Of a stretch of 64,000 nt of DNA, positions 47,622 to 57,278 are shown in pieces; the stretch's first letter is position 1; each line of letters starts with the position of its first letter. Position numbers and translations under genes: made by a program. Source of the stretch: Streptomyces sp. NBC_01463 (GTDB taxonomy: Bacteria > Actinomycetota > Actinomycetes > Streptomycetales > Streptomycetaceae); assembly GCA_036227345.1 (NCBI GenBank), contig CP109468.1, forward strand, positions 4,092,001-4,156,000, read 5' to 3'. A model generated the notes under the pieces. The model searched no databases. It worked only from the letters and a program-made list of their open reading frames with translations, and was not told the origin of the DNA.

Positions 47622-48047
47622 CTACCAGTCGCGGCCGGAGCGGCCGCGCTTGGTGTCGGCGCGCTGCTTCTTCTCGCGCAGCCGGCGTTCGTTGATCCCG
47701 CGCGGGATCTTGCGCTTCACGCGCGGCTTGGGGGGCGGCGCGGTGGCCTCGGCCAGCAGGGCGGTGAGCCGCACGGCGGCCGTCTCACGGTTGCGCCACT
47801 GCGAGCGGTGCTCCGAGGAGCGGACCGAGACCACGCCGTTGACCAGCCGGTTCGCCAGCCGCTCCAGCGCGCGTTCCTTCCACACCTCGGGCAGCGACTC
47901 GGTCGCCGCGAGGTCGAAGCGCAGCTCCACCTGGGAGTCGCTGGTGTTGACGTGCTGTCCCCCGGGCCCGGAGGACCGCGAGAAACGCCACATGAGCTCG
48001 GCCTCCGGCAGGAGGACGGCACCGCGGATGACATAGGGCCCGGACAT
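47622..48047 (-). CDS. arfB: Alternative ribosome-rescue factor ArfB (YaeJ-like)
   Basis: 141 residues, release factor domain 3 only. The GGQ motif that triggers peptidyl-tRNA hydrolysis stands in SSGPGGQHVN, and a basic tail (KRKIPRGINERRLREKKQR) can enter the empty mRNA channel. It frees ribosomes stalled without a stop codon. An ATG three codons upstream (48,056) is the alternative start. Convergent with the flavin reductase gene with a 24-bp gap. Confidence 0.92.
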   Translation of the reverse strand: MSGPYVIRGAVLLPEAELMWRFSRSSGPGGQHVNTSDSQVELRFDLAATESLPEVWKERALERLANRLVNGVVSVRSSEHRSQWRNRETAAVRLTALLAEATAPPPKPRVKRKIPRGINERRLREKKQRADTKRGRSGRDW

Positions 48048-48258
48048 GACACCCATGTTCCCTGTCCCGCCGGGGGTACGTCACCTTCTTTTGACGCGCC
48101 CCTGACGTATCCCGTCCGCCGTCTGCCGCGCCCCGTCATCAGTTCGGTAAAGAAAGTAAAGGCGGAAGGAACCTCACGGTCCCCTGCCTGCGTTATGAAC
48201 TGTGACGGTAGCTTCGTGATGGCACGAAGCCCGCACCCGAAGATGAAAGGGACTTCCC

Positions 48259-48834
48259 ATGGCAGTAAGCCTGTCCAAGGGCGGCAACGTCTCCCTCACC
48301 AAGGAGGCCCCCGGCCTCACCGCCGTCACGGTCGGCCTCGGCTGGGACGTCCGTACCACCACCGGCACCGACTTCGACCTCGACGCCTCGGCGATCGCGG
48401 TCAACACGGCGGGCAAGGTCTTCTCCGACGGCCACTTCGTCTTCTTCAACAACAAGTCGACGCCGGACCAGACCATCGTGCACACCGGTGACAACGTCAC
48501 GGGTGAGGGCGAGGGCGACGACGAGCAGATCAACGTCAACCTGGCGGGCCTGCCGGCCGACATCGACAAGATCGTCTTCCCGGTGTCGATCTACGACGCC
48601 GAGACCCGCAGCCAGAACTTCGGCCAGGTGCGGAACGCCTACATTCGCATCCTCAACCAGGCCGGCGGCGCCGAGATCGCGCGCTACGACCTGAGCGAGG
48701 ACGCCGCCACCGAGACCGCCATGGTCTTCGGCGAGCTCTACCGCAACGGCGCCGAGTGGAAGTTCCGTGCCGTCGGCCAGGGTTACGCCTCGGGCCTGCG
48801 CGGCATCGCGCAGGACTTCGGCGTCAGCCTCTGA
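48259..48834 (+). CDS. TerD-family calcium-binding stress protein
   Basis: 191 residues, one full TerD domain. It begins [12 protein letters not shown]; the calcium-site signature is seen in GWDVR and FDLDASA (about 45-51), with [15 protein letters not shown] in the middle and the [24 protein letters not shown] C-terminal strand (here with FGE). TerD proteins are named for tellurite resistance but in Streptomyces affect differentiation and stress response. RBS AAGGGA precedes the ATG. The 200-bp upstream region carries its promoter. A strong hairpin follows. Confidence 0.93.
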   Translation: MAVSLSKGGNVSLTKEAPGLTAVTVGLGWDVRTTTGTDFDLDASAIAVNTAGKVFSDGHFVFFNNKSTPDQTIVHTGDNVTGEGEGDDEQINVNLAGLPADIDKIVFPVSIYDAETRSQNFGQVRNAYIRILNQAGGAEIARYDLSEDAATETAMVFGELYRNGAEWKFRAVGQGYASGLRGIAQDFGVSL

Positions 48835-48857
48835 CGTCCAGCACCCAGCCCCACCGA

Positions 48858-48890
48858 AGCCCCCGGCCGAACGTCCTGCGGCCGGGGGCT
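48858..48890 (+). terminator. Terminator after the TerD gene
   Basis: AGCCCCCGGCCG (48,858-48,869) pairs perfectly over 12 bp with CGGCCGGGGGCT (48,879-48,890), 24 bp after the stop codon. The remaining 220 bp to the next gene hold only its promoter region. Confidence 0.85.
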
Positions 48891-49110
48891 TAGGCGTGCC
48901 CTTATACCACTGATCGCGGCCAACGGAGCGCACGCCACGCGTGTTTGCCCAATCGAAGGAAGTCCGCCGGATAGCGGACACAGTCCTGCCCCAGTCGGAC
49001 AAGAACTGGTCAAAGAATTGTGAGGTAATTGTTGGTACACCGTCAAAGCTGGTCATTCGGTGGCACGCTCTCCGCTCGTAACCCCCCACGGAACGAGCAA
49101 CGGAGAAAGC

Positions 49111-50694
49111 ATGACCCCCCACATGAACACCCGTCGCGCCGCAGCCCTGGCCGCCGTGGCCGCGATGGTCGTCGTCGGAGTGCAGACGGGTGCGGCGAAC
49201 GCCGACCCGAACACCCCCGGTGACGGTCCCTCCGCTTCTCCCCGCACCACCTCGCCCGCCTTCAACAGCGCCTCCGCACGGACGTCCGCCATCAAGTCGG
49301 CCCAGAGCGACGCCTCTTCGACCGCCGACTCGCTGGGGCTCGGCAGCCAGGAGAAGCTGATCGCCCGTGACGTGATCAAGGACGCCAAGGGCACCGTCCA
49401 CACCCGCTACGAGCGCACCTACGCCGGGCTGCCCGTCCTCGGCGGCGACCTCGTCACCCACACCACGGGCAACGGCAAGCTCAAGAGCGTCACCAAGGCG
49501 ACGAACGCCAAAATATCCGTGCCGTCCACGACGGCGAAGATCAAGACGGTGGCCGGCGCCCGCAAGGTGATCTGGGCGGGAGGCTCCAAGCCCGTCCTCG
49601 CCCTGGAGTCGGTGAAGACCGGCGTGCAGCAGGACGGCACCCCGAGCCGCAAGCGCATCATCACCGACGCCACCACCGGCAAGGTCCTGCACAGCTACGA
49701 GGAGATCGAGACCGCCGGCGTCGGCAACAGCCAGTACAGCGGCAAGGTCGACCTGACCACCACCGCGTCCGGTTCCGGCTTCGAACTGACCGACGGCGAC
49801 CGCGGCGGCCACAAGACGTACGACCTCAACCAGGGCGAGAGCGGCACCGGCGACCTCGTCACCGACGACGACGACACCTGGGGCGACGGCACCGGCAACG
49901 ACCGCCAGACCGCCGCCGTCGACGCCCACTACGGCGCCGCGCAGACCTGGGACTTCTACAAGTCGGCGCTCGGCCGCGACGGCATCGCCGGTGACGGCAA
50001 GGCCGCCTACTCCCGGGTCCACTACGGCGACGCGTACGTCAACGCGTTCTGGGACGACAGCTGCTTCTGCATGACGTACGGCGACGGCGCCGACAACAAG
50101 AGCGCCCTCACCGGCCTCGACGTCGCCGGCCACGAGATGAGCCACGGCCTGACCGCCTCCACCGCCAACCTCGACTACGTCGGCGAGTCCGGCGGCCTCA
50201 ACGAGGCCACCAGCGACATCTTCGGCACCTCGGTGGAGTTCTTCGCCGACAACGCCACCGACGTCGGCGACTACCTCATCGGCGAGAAGATCGACATCAA
50301 CGGTGACGGCACCCCGCTGCGCTACATGGACCAGCCCAGCAAGGACGGCGGCTCGGCCGACTACTGGGACAGCAGCGTCGGTGACCTGGACGTCCACTAC
50401 TCGTCCGGTGTCGCCAACCACTTCTTCTACCTGCTGGCCGAGGGCAGCGGCGCGAAGACCATCAACGGCGTCGACTACGACTCCCCCACCTCCGACGGCT
50501 CCACCGTCACCGGCATCGGCCGGGACAAGGCCGTCCAGATCTGGTACAAGGCCCTCTCCGAGTACATGACGTCGACCACCGACTACGCGGCCGCCCGCGA
50601 GGCGACCGAGAAGGCGGCGACCGACCTGTACGGGGCGGACAGCGCCGAGCTCGCCTCGGTCAGCGCCGCCTGGGCCGGCGTCAACGTGAAGTAA
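49111..50694 (+). CDS. Secreted M4 (thermolysin-like) metallopeptidase
   Basis: 527 residues. Signal peptide about 8-33 ending GAANA, an FTP/PepSY-like propeptide to about 215 (RYERTYAGLPVLGGDLVTH) and the zinc protease domain. HEMSH (about 349-353) gives two zinc ligands and the catalytic Glu, and the third ligand is in GGLNEATSD. The C-terminal catalytic His is in the DLDVHYSSGVANHFFY stretch. It would digest extracellular protein after self-processing. ATG with RBS GGAGAAAG. Convergent with the M1 gene. Confidence 0.93.
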   Translation: MTPHMNTRRAAALAAVAAMVVVGVQTGAANADPNTPGDGPSASPRTTSPAFNSASARTSAIKSAQSDASSTADSLGLGSQEKLIARDVIKDAKGTVHTRYERTYAGLPVLGGDLVTHTTGNGKLKSVTKATNAKISVPSTTAKIKTVAGARKVIWAGGSKPVLALESVKTGVQQDGTPSRKRIITDATTGKVLHSYEEIETAGVGNSQYSGKVDLTTTASGSGFELTDGDRGGHKTYDLNQGESGTGDLVTDDDDTWGDGTGNDRQTAAVDAHYGAAQTWDFYKSALGRDGIAGDGKAAYSRVHYGDAYVNAFWDDSCFCMTYGDGADNKSALTGLDVAGHEMSHGLTASTANLDYVGESGGLNEATSDIFGTSVEFFADNATDVGDYLIGEKIDINGDGTPLRYMDQPSKDGGSADYWDSSVGDLDVHYSSGVANHFFYLLAEGSGAKTINGVDYDSPTSDGSTVTGIGRDKAVQIWYKALSEYMTSTTDYAAAREATEKAATDLYGADSAELASVSAAWAGVNVK

Positions 50695-50721
50695 CACCCA
50701 ACGCGTTGCCCCGGGAGCCGG

Positions 50722-52161
50722 TCAGCCGTCCGCGGCGGGCCGGCTCCTGCCGTACAGCCAGCTCTTCCACAGGTCCGACAGATCCTGCCCGGTCGTCTTC
50801 TCCACATAGGCGGTGAAGTCCGCCGTCGAGGCGTTGCCGTGCCGGTGCGCCTTCGTCCAGCCGGCCAGCAGCGCGAAGAACTCCTCGTCGTCGTCGACCG
50901 CCTCGCGGATCTTGTGGATCACCATGGCCCCGCGCCCGTACACCGGCTGCTCCGAGATGTCCGCGGCGCCGGGCGGATCCGCCGGCGGGAAGGCCCAGTT
51001 GGCGTCGTCGTCATAGGCCTCGTCGAAGGAGTCCTGGGCCGGGGTGTCCTCCTTCTCCTCCTCCCACAGCCACTCCGCGTACGTCGCCAGACCCTCGTTG
51101 AGCCACATGTCGCGCCAGGATTCGGGCGTGACGGAGTCGCCGAACCACTGGTGCGCCATCTCGTGGACGAGCAGCCCGATGCTCGGCGGCCCGGGGAAGA
51201 ACGGCCGGTTCTGCGTCTCCAGCGCATAGCCCGCGTCGTCCTTGCGGTCCACGATCGCGCCGGTGGCGGAGAACGGGTACGGGCCGAAGTGCTCCGCCTC
51301 CCACTTCACGACCTCCGGGACGCGGGCCAGCGTGGCCGCGCTCGCCTTCGCCGACTCCGGGTCCACGGCGGTGAACACCGTGATGCCGCCCGCCATGACC
51401 GACGTCCTGGTCGTGAAGCGGCCGACGGCCAGGGTCGCGAGGTAGCTCGCCATGGGTTCGGCGGTGTGCCAGCGGTACGTGGTGCGGTCCCCCGAGGTCA
51501 CCGGCGGGCCGGCCGGCACCCCGTTGGACACCGCCGCCAGTCCCTCGGGGACGGTGACCTTCAGGTCGTAGGAGGCCTTGTCGCCCGGGTGGTGGTTGCC
51601 CGGGAACCAGGCCATCGACCCGGTCGGCTCCCCGAGGGCGAGTGCGCCGTCGTCGGTCGGCAGCCAGCCCTCCTCGGACCCGTCCGCGTCGGTGATGGTC
51701 CGCGGGGAGCCGGAGTAGCGCACGACGGTGCGGAACGTCTCGCCCTTGTGGAGCCGGTCCTCGACCCCGGCGTCCGTACGCAGCGTCAGCTCGTCGCCCG
51801 CCCGGTTGACCGCTGCCGGACGCCCCTCCACGGTCGCCGAATCGACGGTCAGCCCGGCCAGGTCGAGATTGAACGAGCTCAGGTCCTGGGTGGCCCGCGC
51901 GGTGATCTCGGCGGTTCCGCGCAGCGTCTGCTCGTCCGGGTCGACGTCGAGGGTGAGGTCGTAGTGCGTCACGTCGTAGCCGCCGTTGCCCAGCTTCGGG
52001 AAGTACGGATCGTGCACACCGGAGGCACCCGGCTTCCCCTCGACCCCGCCGGTCCCGGCGGTGCAGGCGGGGGCCAGGACCGCGAGGGCGAGCAGCAGGG
52101 CGGCCGCCCCTGCCGTGCGGGGGCCGCGGGCCGTGCGGGATGCCGGAGGTCGATGATCCAC
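50722..52161 (-). CDS. Secreted M1-family aminopeptidase
   Basis: 479 residues. Lipoprotein-like N-terminus (LAVLAPACTAG, Cys about 33), the N-terminal beta domain (HYDLTLDVDPDEQTLRGTAE), then the gluzincin core. HEMAHQWFGD followed 18 residues later by NEGLATY gives the HExxH-x18-E zinc site. The exopeptidase GAMEN motif is replaced by KDDAGYALETQ, so aminopeptidase activity is less certain. It is shorter than typical M1 enzymes (about 850) and lacks the helical C-terminal domain, as in a known group of actinobacterial secreted forms. GTG start. It follows the beta-propeller lipoprotein gene in the same direction by 74 bp. Confidence 0.88.
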   Translation of the reverse strand: MDHRPPASRTARGPRTAGAAALLLALAVLAPACTAGTGGVEGKPGASGVHDPYFPKLGNGGYDVTHYDLTLDVDPDEQTLRGTAEITARATQDLSSFNLDLAGLTVDSATVEGRPAAVNRAGDELTLRTDAGVEDRLHKGETFRTVVRYSGSPRTITDADGSEEGWLPTDDGALALGEPTGSMAWFPGNHHPGDKASYDLKVTVPEGLAAVSNGVPAGPPVTSGDRTTYRWHTAEPMASYLATLAVGRFTTRTSVMAGGITVFTAVDPESAKASAATLARVPEVVKWEAEHFGPYPFSATGAIVDRKDDAGYALETQNRPFFPGPPSIGLLVHEMAHQWFGDSVTPESWRDMWLNEGLATYAEWLWEEEKEDTPAQDSFDEAYDDDANWAFPPADPPGAADISEQPVYGRGAMVIHKIREAVDDDEEFFALLAGWTKAHRHGNASTADFTAYVEKTTGQDLSDLWKSWLYGRSRPAADG

Positions 52162-52235
52162 ACCGGTGATCCTATGTGCGGAATGTCGGAGTCCGGAGGC
52201 GCCTGACCGGGGCGGGGAGCCCCGGCCCCCGGCCG

Positions 52236-53369
52236 TCAGAGCACCGCGATCCCCAACGGCCGCTCGCCCGCCGCCAGCCGGACCGGCGCGCTCTTCCCTG
52301 CGAGGTCCACGACCGTGATGCCGTTCCAGTACCCGTCCCGGGTGAAGCCGCCGGTGACGTACGCCGTGCGGCCGTCCCCGGAGACCGCCACGTCCTCGTG
52401 CGGACCGTCCAGCGGGACGACGCGCTCGGAGCCGTCCGGCTTCCGGACCGTCAGCGACGCCTCCTCGTCGTCGGAGGCGATCGGTCCGGTGCCGACGACG
52501 AGGAGCGTGCCGTCCGGGGCCAGGGCCGCACCGTGCTGGTGGGTGCCGGCCGTCATCGGCTCGATCGCGACCTTGCCGGTGCGCGGGTCGAGCACGGCCA
52601 GCCGCTCGCCCTCGAACGGCAGCAGCAGCTTCCCGTCCGCCGGCCGGACGGCCGCGTAGTGCGGCTTCAGCCAGGAGCCGAGACCGCCCTCGGTGCCGTA
52701 CGGAGCCACCTCCATGCGCCGGGTGCGCAGGGTGTCGGTGCGCACGGACGTCACGTCGAAGGAGTCGTGGCCGGTGGCGTACACCTCCGCGCCGTCGCGC
52801 GAGACGTCCACGTCGAAGGGACGGCGGCCGACCGGGGCGGTGCCGGTGACCTTCCGGGACCCGGTGTCGATCACCTCCAGCACCCCCTCGGCACCGGGCA
52901 CGTTGACGCCCACGTAGACGTGCCGGCCGTCGGGCGCCAGGGCGATGCCCATGCCGCCGCCGCGGTACTCGCCCGTGGTGACCGGCCCGGTCTCCGTCTC
53001 GTACGGGATCAGGGCCGGCCGGGTGCGGGTCCGGGTGTCGACGACCGCGACGCCCTCGGCGGTGGCCACCCAGGCCCGGCCGTCGTCCCCGACGACCAGA
53101 CCGTAGGGGGCGGTGCCGACCTCGACCCGGTCGAACGCCCCGCGTTCCGGATCGACGAACGTCACCGTGTCCCCGCCGAAGTCGGCGACGAGCAGCGTGC
53201 CGTCGGGGGTGTTCCCGGCCGCCGCCGGAACCGAGGGGGTGACCGCCGGACCCGTCGCGGCCGGGCTCTTCGCGGCCGCGCTCCCGTCCGGTGCGCCGGT
53301 GGTCCCGGTGGCGCAGCCGGCGAGCGCGGCCGCGGCGGCCAGCAGCAGCACCGCCCGCCGGGCCCTCAC
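52236..53369 (-). CDS. Lipoprotein with YVTN/WD-like beta-propeller
   Basis: 377 residues. Lipobox LAGC (Cys about 19), an Ala/Pro-rich linker, then repeated blades with DG-R-YVG patterns: LAPDGRHVYVGVN, VSRDGAEVYATG, VSGDGRTAYVTGG. Such propellers are usually binding or scaffold domains on the cell surface; no enzyme motif is seen. The GTG overlaps the ankyrin gene stop (GTGA), so the two are translationally coupled, which sets the start. Confidence 0.85.
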   Translation of the reverse strand: MRARRAVLLLAAAAALAGCATGTTGAPDGSAAAKSPAATGPAVTPSVPAAAGNTPDGTLLVADFGGDTVTFVDPERGAFDRVEVGTAPYGLVVGDDGRAWVATAEGVAVVDTRTRTRPALIPYETETGPVTTGEYRGGGMGIALAPDGRHVYVGVNVPGAEGVLEVIDTGSRKVTGTAPVGRRPFDVDVSRDGAEVYATGHDSFDVTSVRTDTLRTRRMEVAPYGTEGGLGSWLKPHYAAVRPADGKLLLPFEGERLAVLDPRTGKVAIEPMTAGTHQHGAALAPDGTLLVVGTGPIASDDEEASLTVRKPDGSERVVPLDGPHEDVAVSGDGRTAYVTGGFTRDGYWNGITVVDLAGKSAPVRLAAGERPLGIAVL

Positions 53370-53980
53370 CGGGTGTCCTCCGCGTCCCGTGCGCCCCGCA
53401 GCAGCGCGGCGATCTCCGTGAAGCCGCGGCGTTCCGCGTGCGCCAGCGCCGTCACACCGTCGCCGTCCGGCAGCCCGGGCGTCGCGCCCGCGGCCAGCAG
53501 CAGTTCGACGATCTCCTGATGCGCCCGGCCGCCGTCGCCGAGGATCACGGCCTCCAGCAGGGCCGTCCAGCCCAGCCGGTTGACGTGGTCCACGTCGATG
53601 TCGGTGACCCGCAGCAGCTCCCGTACGTAGGCGACGTGGCCCCGCTCGCTCGCCGGGATCAGCGCGATCCCGCCGAACCGGTTGCACAGCTTCAGGTCCG
53701 GACCGGCCGGCAGCAGCACGTGCAGCATCGCGACGCTGCCGGTGACCCCGGTGGCCAGCCAGGGGCTCTCCTCCCGGCTGTCCTGCGCGTCGGGGTCCGC
53801 GCCCGCGTCGACGAGCAGCCGGGCGGCCTCCACATGACCGCCGTGCACGGCCAGCAGCAGCGGGGTGCGCAGCTCCCCGTCGCGGACGTCCACCCGGGCG
53901 CCGCCCTCGACCGCGGTCCGCACGGAATCGGTGTCGCCGGTGCGTGCGGCGTCGAGCAGCTGCTGATCGAGGGCGTTCAT
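53366..53980 (-). CDS. Ankyrin repeat protein
   Basis: 204 residues, four to five ankyrin repeats filling the whole length: TPLLLAVHGGHVEAARLLVDAGADPDAQD, GGIALIPASERGHV and the last GVTALAHAERRGF (fragments). No signal peptide, so probably cytoplasmic. Ankyrin proteins next to catalase or haem genes elsewhere (AnkB of Pseudomonas) protect haem enzymes from oxidative damage; hbpS lies 25 bp upstream here, so a similar role is possible. ATG with RBS GGGAGACGG. Confidence 0.88.
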   Translation of the reverse strand: MNALDQQLLDAARTGDTDSVRTAVEGGARVDVRDGELRTPLLLAVHGGHVEAARLLVDAGADPDAQDSREESPWLATGVTGSVAMLHVLLPAGPDLKLCNRFGGIALIPASERGHVAYVRELLRVTDIDVDHVNRLGWTALLEAVILGDGGRAHQEIVELLLAAGATPGLPDGDGVTALAHAERRGFTEIAALLRGARDAEDTR

Positions 53981-54005
53981 GTCCGTCTCCCGTACGTGGT
54001 GGCGA

Positions 54006-54563
54006 CTACTTGGCGAGGGCGGCGACGCCGGCCTCGGCGAACTTCTCGTCGAGGTCGCCGCTGGGCGCTCCGGCCACTCCGATACCCGCGACCGGAGCAC
54101 CCTTGACCTGCACCGGGGCGCCGCCCGCGAGGAACAGGGTGCCAGGGATGTCCTTCAGGTTCGGGGTCTGGGTCAGCCGCTTGGCCAGCTCGGAGGTGGG
54201 GGCGTTCCACGACACGGCGGTGTACGCCTTCTTCTCGGCGGACTCGTACGCCTGCGGGCCCGCGCCGTCACCGCGCAGGGTCAGGATGGTGTTGCCGTTG
54301 CGGTCCACGACGGAGACGGCGACCCGCTGGTTCTCCTTCTCCGCGGCGTCCAGGGCGGCCTGCGCGGCCTTCGATGCGGCGTCCGCGGTCAGGTGCGTGG
54401 ACTGCTGGAGGTTGCGGTTCGCGGTGTCCGCCTTGACGGTGGTCGCGGGGGCGGCGGCCGGGGCGGAGGCGTTCGCGGACATGGCGCCGAAGGTGCCGGC
54501 CCCGAGGGCGGCTGCGGCGACGGCACCGGTCAGGACACGGGTGCGCAGCGAGATCTTCTTCAT
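54006..54563 (-). CDS. hbpS: HbpS-like secreted haem-binding protein
   Basis: 185 residues. Signal peptide about 1-37 (SANASA end), then one GlcG/HbpS fold domain: LTADAASKAAQAALDAAEKE, VSVVDRNGNTILTLRGDGAG, ESAEKKAYTA and GAPVAGIGVAGAPSGDLDE (fragments). In S. reticuli HbpS binds haem and iron outside the cell and controls the SenS kinase under oxidative stress. The divergent genes here are a SenS-SenR pair, which supports this identity. ATG with RBS AAGGAG. The 231-bp divergent region up to 54,794 holds promoters and no other gene. Confidence 0.9.
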   Translation of the reverse strand: MKKISLRTRVLTGAVAAAALGAGTFGAMSANASAPAAAPATTVKADTANRNLQQSTHLTADAASKAAQAALDAAEKENQRVAVSVVDRNGNTILTLRGDGAGPQAYESAEKKAYTAVSWNAPTSELAKRLTQTPNLKDIPGTLFLAGGAPVQVKGAPVAGIGVAGAPSGDLDEKFAEAGVAALAK

Positions 54564-54794
54564 GGTGAGCTCCTTCGGCGGGGGTGGTGCGTGGCTTCTG
54601 CGTTCTGTTTCCATCCTTGGGCCGGTTCCGGCTCCGAACGGTCGGCGTACCGGCTCGACAGCACGTGCGGGACGGCTGACGGCCCCATCGGCCGATCGGT
54701 TGATGCGAAGACGCCCGTTCGGCGTGACGATGAAGGTCCGCGCAGGTCAGAAGCAGTTCCCGCGAGGGGGCCCGGTGAGGGGAAGGGGGACGGG

Positions 54795-56054
54795 GTGGAG
54801 CAGCGGAGGCGGCGGGCAGGAGACGCGGGGCGGGCCGGTGACCCCGGCAGCCGCGCCCTGGCCCTGCTCATGCACGCCGCGTTCTTCCTGCTGCTGGGCG
54901 CCTCGCTGACCCGGTTCCTGCTGCGGCACCCGGGCGAGACACGCACCCCGTGGATCATCGGCCTGTCCGTCGCCCTGGCCGTCCTGTATGTCCTCGGGCC
55001 GGTCCTCGGCTCCCGCCCGACCCCGCGCAGCCTGCTCTGGCTCGGGGTGCTGGTCGCCGTCTGGATGGTGCTCGTCGTCCTCGCGCCGAGCTTCGCGTGG
55101 TGCGCGGTCCCGCTCTTCTACACCGGGCTGCGCATCCTGCCGCCACGGGCCGCGCTCGCGCTGGTGGCCCTGCTGACGCTGTTCGTCGTCGCCGCGCAGC
55201 TACGGCTGGCGCACGGCTTCGACCCCAACCTGGTCCTCGCCCCGCCCGCCGTCGCGGCCGTCGCCACCGCCGTCTTCGTCCATATGCAGCGCCAGGCGGA
55301 GACCCAGGGCGAACTCATCGACGACCTGCTGCGCACCCGCCGGGAACTGGCCGCCACCGAACGCCGCGAAGGCACCCTCGCCGAACGCCAGCGGCTCTCC
55401 ATGGAGATCCACGACACCCTGGCCCAGGGCCTGTCCAGCCAGCAGATGCTGCTCCAGGCCGCCGACCGCACCTGGGACGCCGACCCGGCGACGGCCCGCC
55501 GCCACGTCCGTACCGCCACCGGCATCGCGGAACGCAACCTCGCCGAGGCCCGCCGCTTCGTCCACGACCTGGCCCCCGCCGACCTCGCCGAGGGCGGCGG
55601 CCTGGAGGCGGCCCTGCACGCGCTCGCCGCCCGCGAGACCGCGCAGTCCGAGGGCCGGCTCACCGTGCGCTGCCATGTGGAGGGCACACCGCACAGCCCG
55701 CTGCCCGGCCGGGTGCAGTCCGCGCTGCTGCGGATCGCCCAGGGCGCCCTCGCCAACGTCCGGGAGCACGCGGGCGCCACCGAGGCCGCCCTGACCCTCA
55801 CCCATGTCGACGACCGGACCGTCCTCGACATCGCCGACAACGGCCACGGCTTCGCACCCGCCGCACGGGCCCGGACGCCCGACGGGGTGCGCGGGCACGG
55901 GCTGCCCGCGATGCGCGCCCGGATCCAGCAGCTCGGCGGCACCCTGACCATCGAGTCCGCCCCCGGCGAGGGCACCGTGGTGACCGCCACCGTGCCCCTG
56001 CCCGACGCACCCGCCCGCCCCACCGGCCCCCTCACCCACCGGGACACCGCATGA
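54795..56054 (+). CDS. senS: Sensor histidine kinase SenS-like
   Basis: 419 residues from a GTG with [13 protein letters not shown]. Four to five membrane segments within about 20-145 form the sensor part, a short coiled coil follows, then the HisKA_3 dimerisation domain with the phospho-acceptor His in MEIHDTLAQGL and the ATPase domain (ADNGHGF, GHGLPAMRARI). NarL-type kinase. In S. reticuli SenS is controlled by secreted HbpS; hbpS is divergent here. Coupled to the regulator gene by a 4-bp overlap. Confidence 0.9.
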   Translation: MEQRRRRAGDAGRAGDPGSRALALLMHAAFFLLLGASLTRFLLRHPGETRTPWIIGLSVALAVLYVLGPVLGSRPTPRSLLWLGVLVAVWMVLVVLAPSFAWCAVPLFYTGLRILPPRAALALVALLTLFVVAAQLRLAHGFDPNLVLAPPAVAAVATAVFVHMQRQAETQGELIDDLLRTRRELAATERREGTLAERQRLSMEIHDTLAQGLSSQQMLLQAADRTWDADPATARRHVRTATGIAERNLAEARRFVHDLAPADLAEGGGLEAALHALAARETAQSEGRLTVRCHVEGTPHSPLPGRVQSALLRIAQGALANVREHAGATEAALTLTHVDDRTVLDIADNGHGFAPAARARTPDGVRGHGLPAMRARIQQLGGTLTIESAPGEGTVVTATVPLPDAPARPTGPLTHRDTA

Positions 56055-56689
56055 CCGACGCGAACCCGCCCGTCCGGATCCTGCTCTGCGACGACCACGC
56101 CGTCGTACGCGCCGGGCTCCTCGCCCTCCTCGGCAGCGAGCCCGACATCGAGGTGGCCGGCGAGGCCGGTAGCGGCGAGGAGGCCGTCGCCCTGGCCGCC
56201 AGGCTCACCCCGGACGTCGTGCTGATGGACCTCCAGCTGGGCGAGGGCATCGACGGTGTCGAAGCGACCCGTCGCATCGTGGCCGGCACCGAGGGCGCCC
56301 ACGTCCTCGTCCTGACCACGTACGACACGGACGCCGACATCACCCGCGCCATCGAGGCCGGCGCCACCGGCTACCTGCTGAAGGCCGAGCGCCCCGAGGA
56401 GCTCTTCGCCGCGATCCGCTCGGCCGCCCAGGGCCGCACCACCCTGTCCCCGCCCGTCGCCAGCCGCGTCATGGCCCGCATGCGCAAACCACTGCCCAGC
56501 CTCACCGACCGCGAACGCGACATCCTGGGCCAGCTCTCACAGGGCCTGGGCAACCGCGACATCGCCCGCGCGCTGTTCATCAGCGAGGCCACGGTCAAGA
56601 CCCACCTGGGCCGCATCTACGACAAACTCGGCGTCGACACCCGGGCCGGCGCGGTCTCCGTGGCCAAGGAGCAGCGGCTCCTGCCCTGA
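56051..56689 (+). CDS. senR: NarL/LuxR response regulator SenR-like
   Basis: 212 residues. Receiver domain 1-125 with acidic pocket CDDH, phospho-acceptor Asp in VVLMDLQLG and the Thr/Lys switch in LTTY and LLKAE. LuxR-type helix-turn-helix about 145-205 (LTDRERDILGQLSQGLGNRD, ATVKTHLGRI). Partner of the preceding kinase. SenR is known to activate furS-cpeB (catalase-peroxidase) and hbpS in S. reticuli; no catalase gene is in this window. Confidence 0.92.
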   Translation: MTDANPPVRILLCDDHAVVRAGLLALLGSEPDIEVAGEAGSGEEAVALAARLTPDVVLMDLQLGEGIDGVEATRRIVAGTEGAHVLVLTTYDTDADITRAIEAGATGYLLKAERPEELFAAIRSAAQGRTTLSPPVASRVMARMRKPLPSLTDRERDILGQLSQGLGNRDIARALFISEATVKTHLGRIYDKLGVDTRAGAVSVAKEQRLLP

Positions 56690-56761
56690 ACCACCCTCCG
56701 CGCCGGACCCCGCCCCTCCGCTGGTGCGGGAGCGACACGCCGGGCATGACACCATCGAACC

Positions 56762-57259
56762 GTGCTCGACATCGGCTACTCCCTCTCCCGACGCTTCCCC
56801 GACCCCCCGCAGACCGACTACCGCCGGGCTGACGTCCACGCCCTGCGCCACGATCTGTTCTCCGGGGACGTCTACCTCGCGGACACCAAGGAGGACCGCG
56901 AAGTTTCCACAGCCTGGGGATGGGTGCCCGTACTCGACTTCGCCTGGGCCCTGTGCGACATCGTCGAGCAGCTCGACCGGGACCCGCGCGGCAACCGCTC
57001 GCACCGCCGCCAGTTCGCCGAACTCGACTTCACCGAATCCTCCGACCGCATGCTCTTCGAGCGCCGCTTCGGCTGGGTCGACGTCGAGGCCGACTGGATG
57101 CCCGCCGAGGAAGCACCGCTGACCTTCGGCCACTCCCTGCTGCGCCGCGAGGCCCGCGACTTCCTGCACGACCTGATCGCCGACCTGGCCGACATGCACG
57201 AAGGCCTCGCCGACAACCCCACCGTCTGGGACCTCCAGGCCCGCTTCCCCCGCATCTGA
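56762..57259 (+). CDS. Uncharacterised small actinobacterial protein
   Basis: 165 residues, GTG start. No signal peptide or membrane span. Rich in Asp, Glu, Arg and Trp, with conserved-looking blocks GWVPVLDFAWALCDIV, FTESSDRMLFERRFGWV and REARDFLHDLIADLADM. I do not recognise an enzyme motif. It stands alone between senR and the convergent pentapeptide repeat gene. Coding is supported by typical third-position GC bias. Confidence 0.75.
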   Translation: MLDIGYSLSRRFPDPPQTDYRRADVHALRHDLFSGDVYLADTKEDREVSTAWGWVPVLDFAWALCDIVEQLDRDPRGNRSHRRQFAELDFTESSDRMLFERRFGWVDVEADWMPAEEAPLTFGHSLLRREARDFLHDLIADLADMHEGLADNPTVWDLQARFPRI

Positions 57260-57278
57260 CCGGGCGCGGCCCGCCCGC

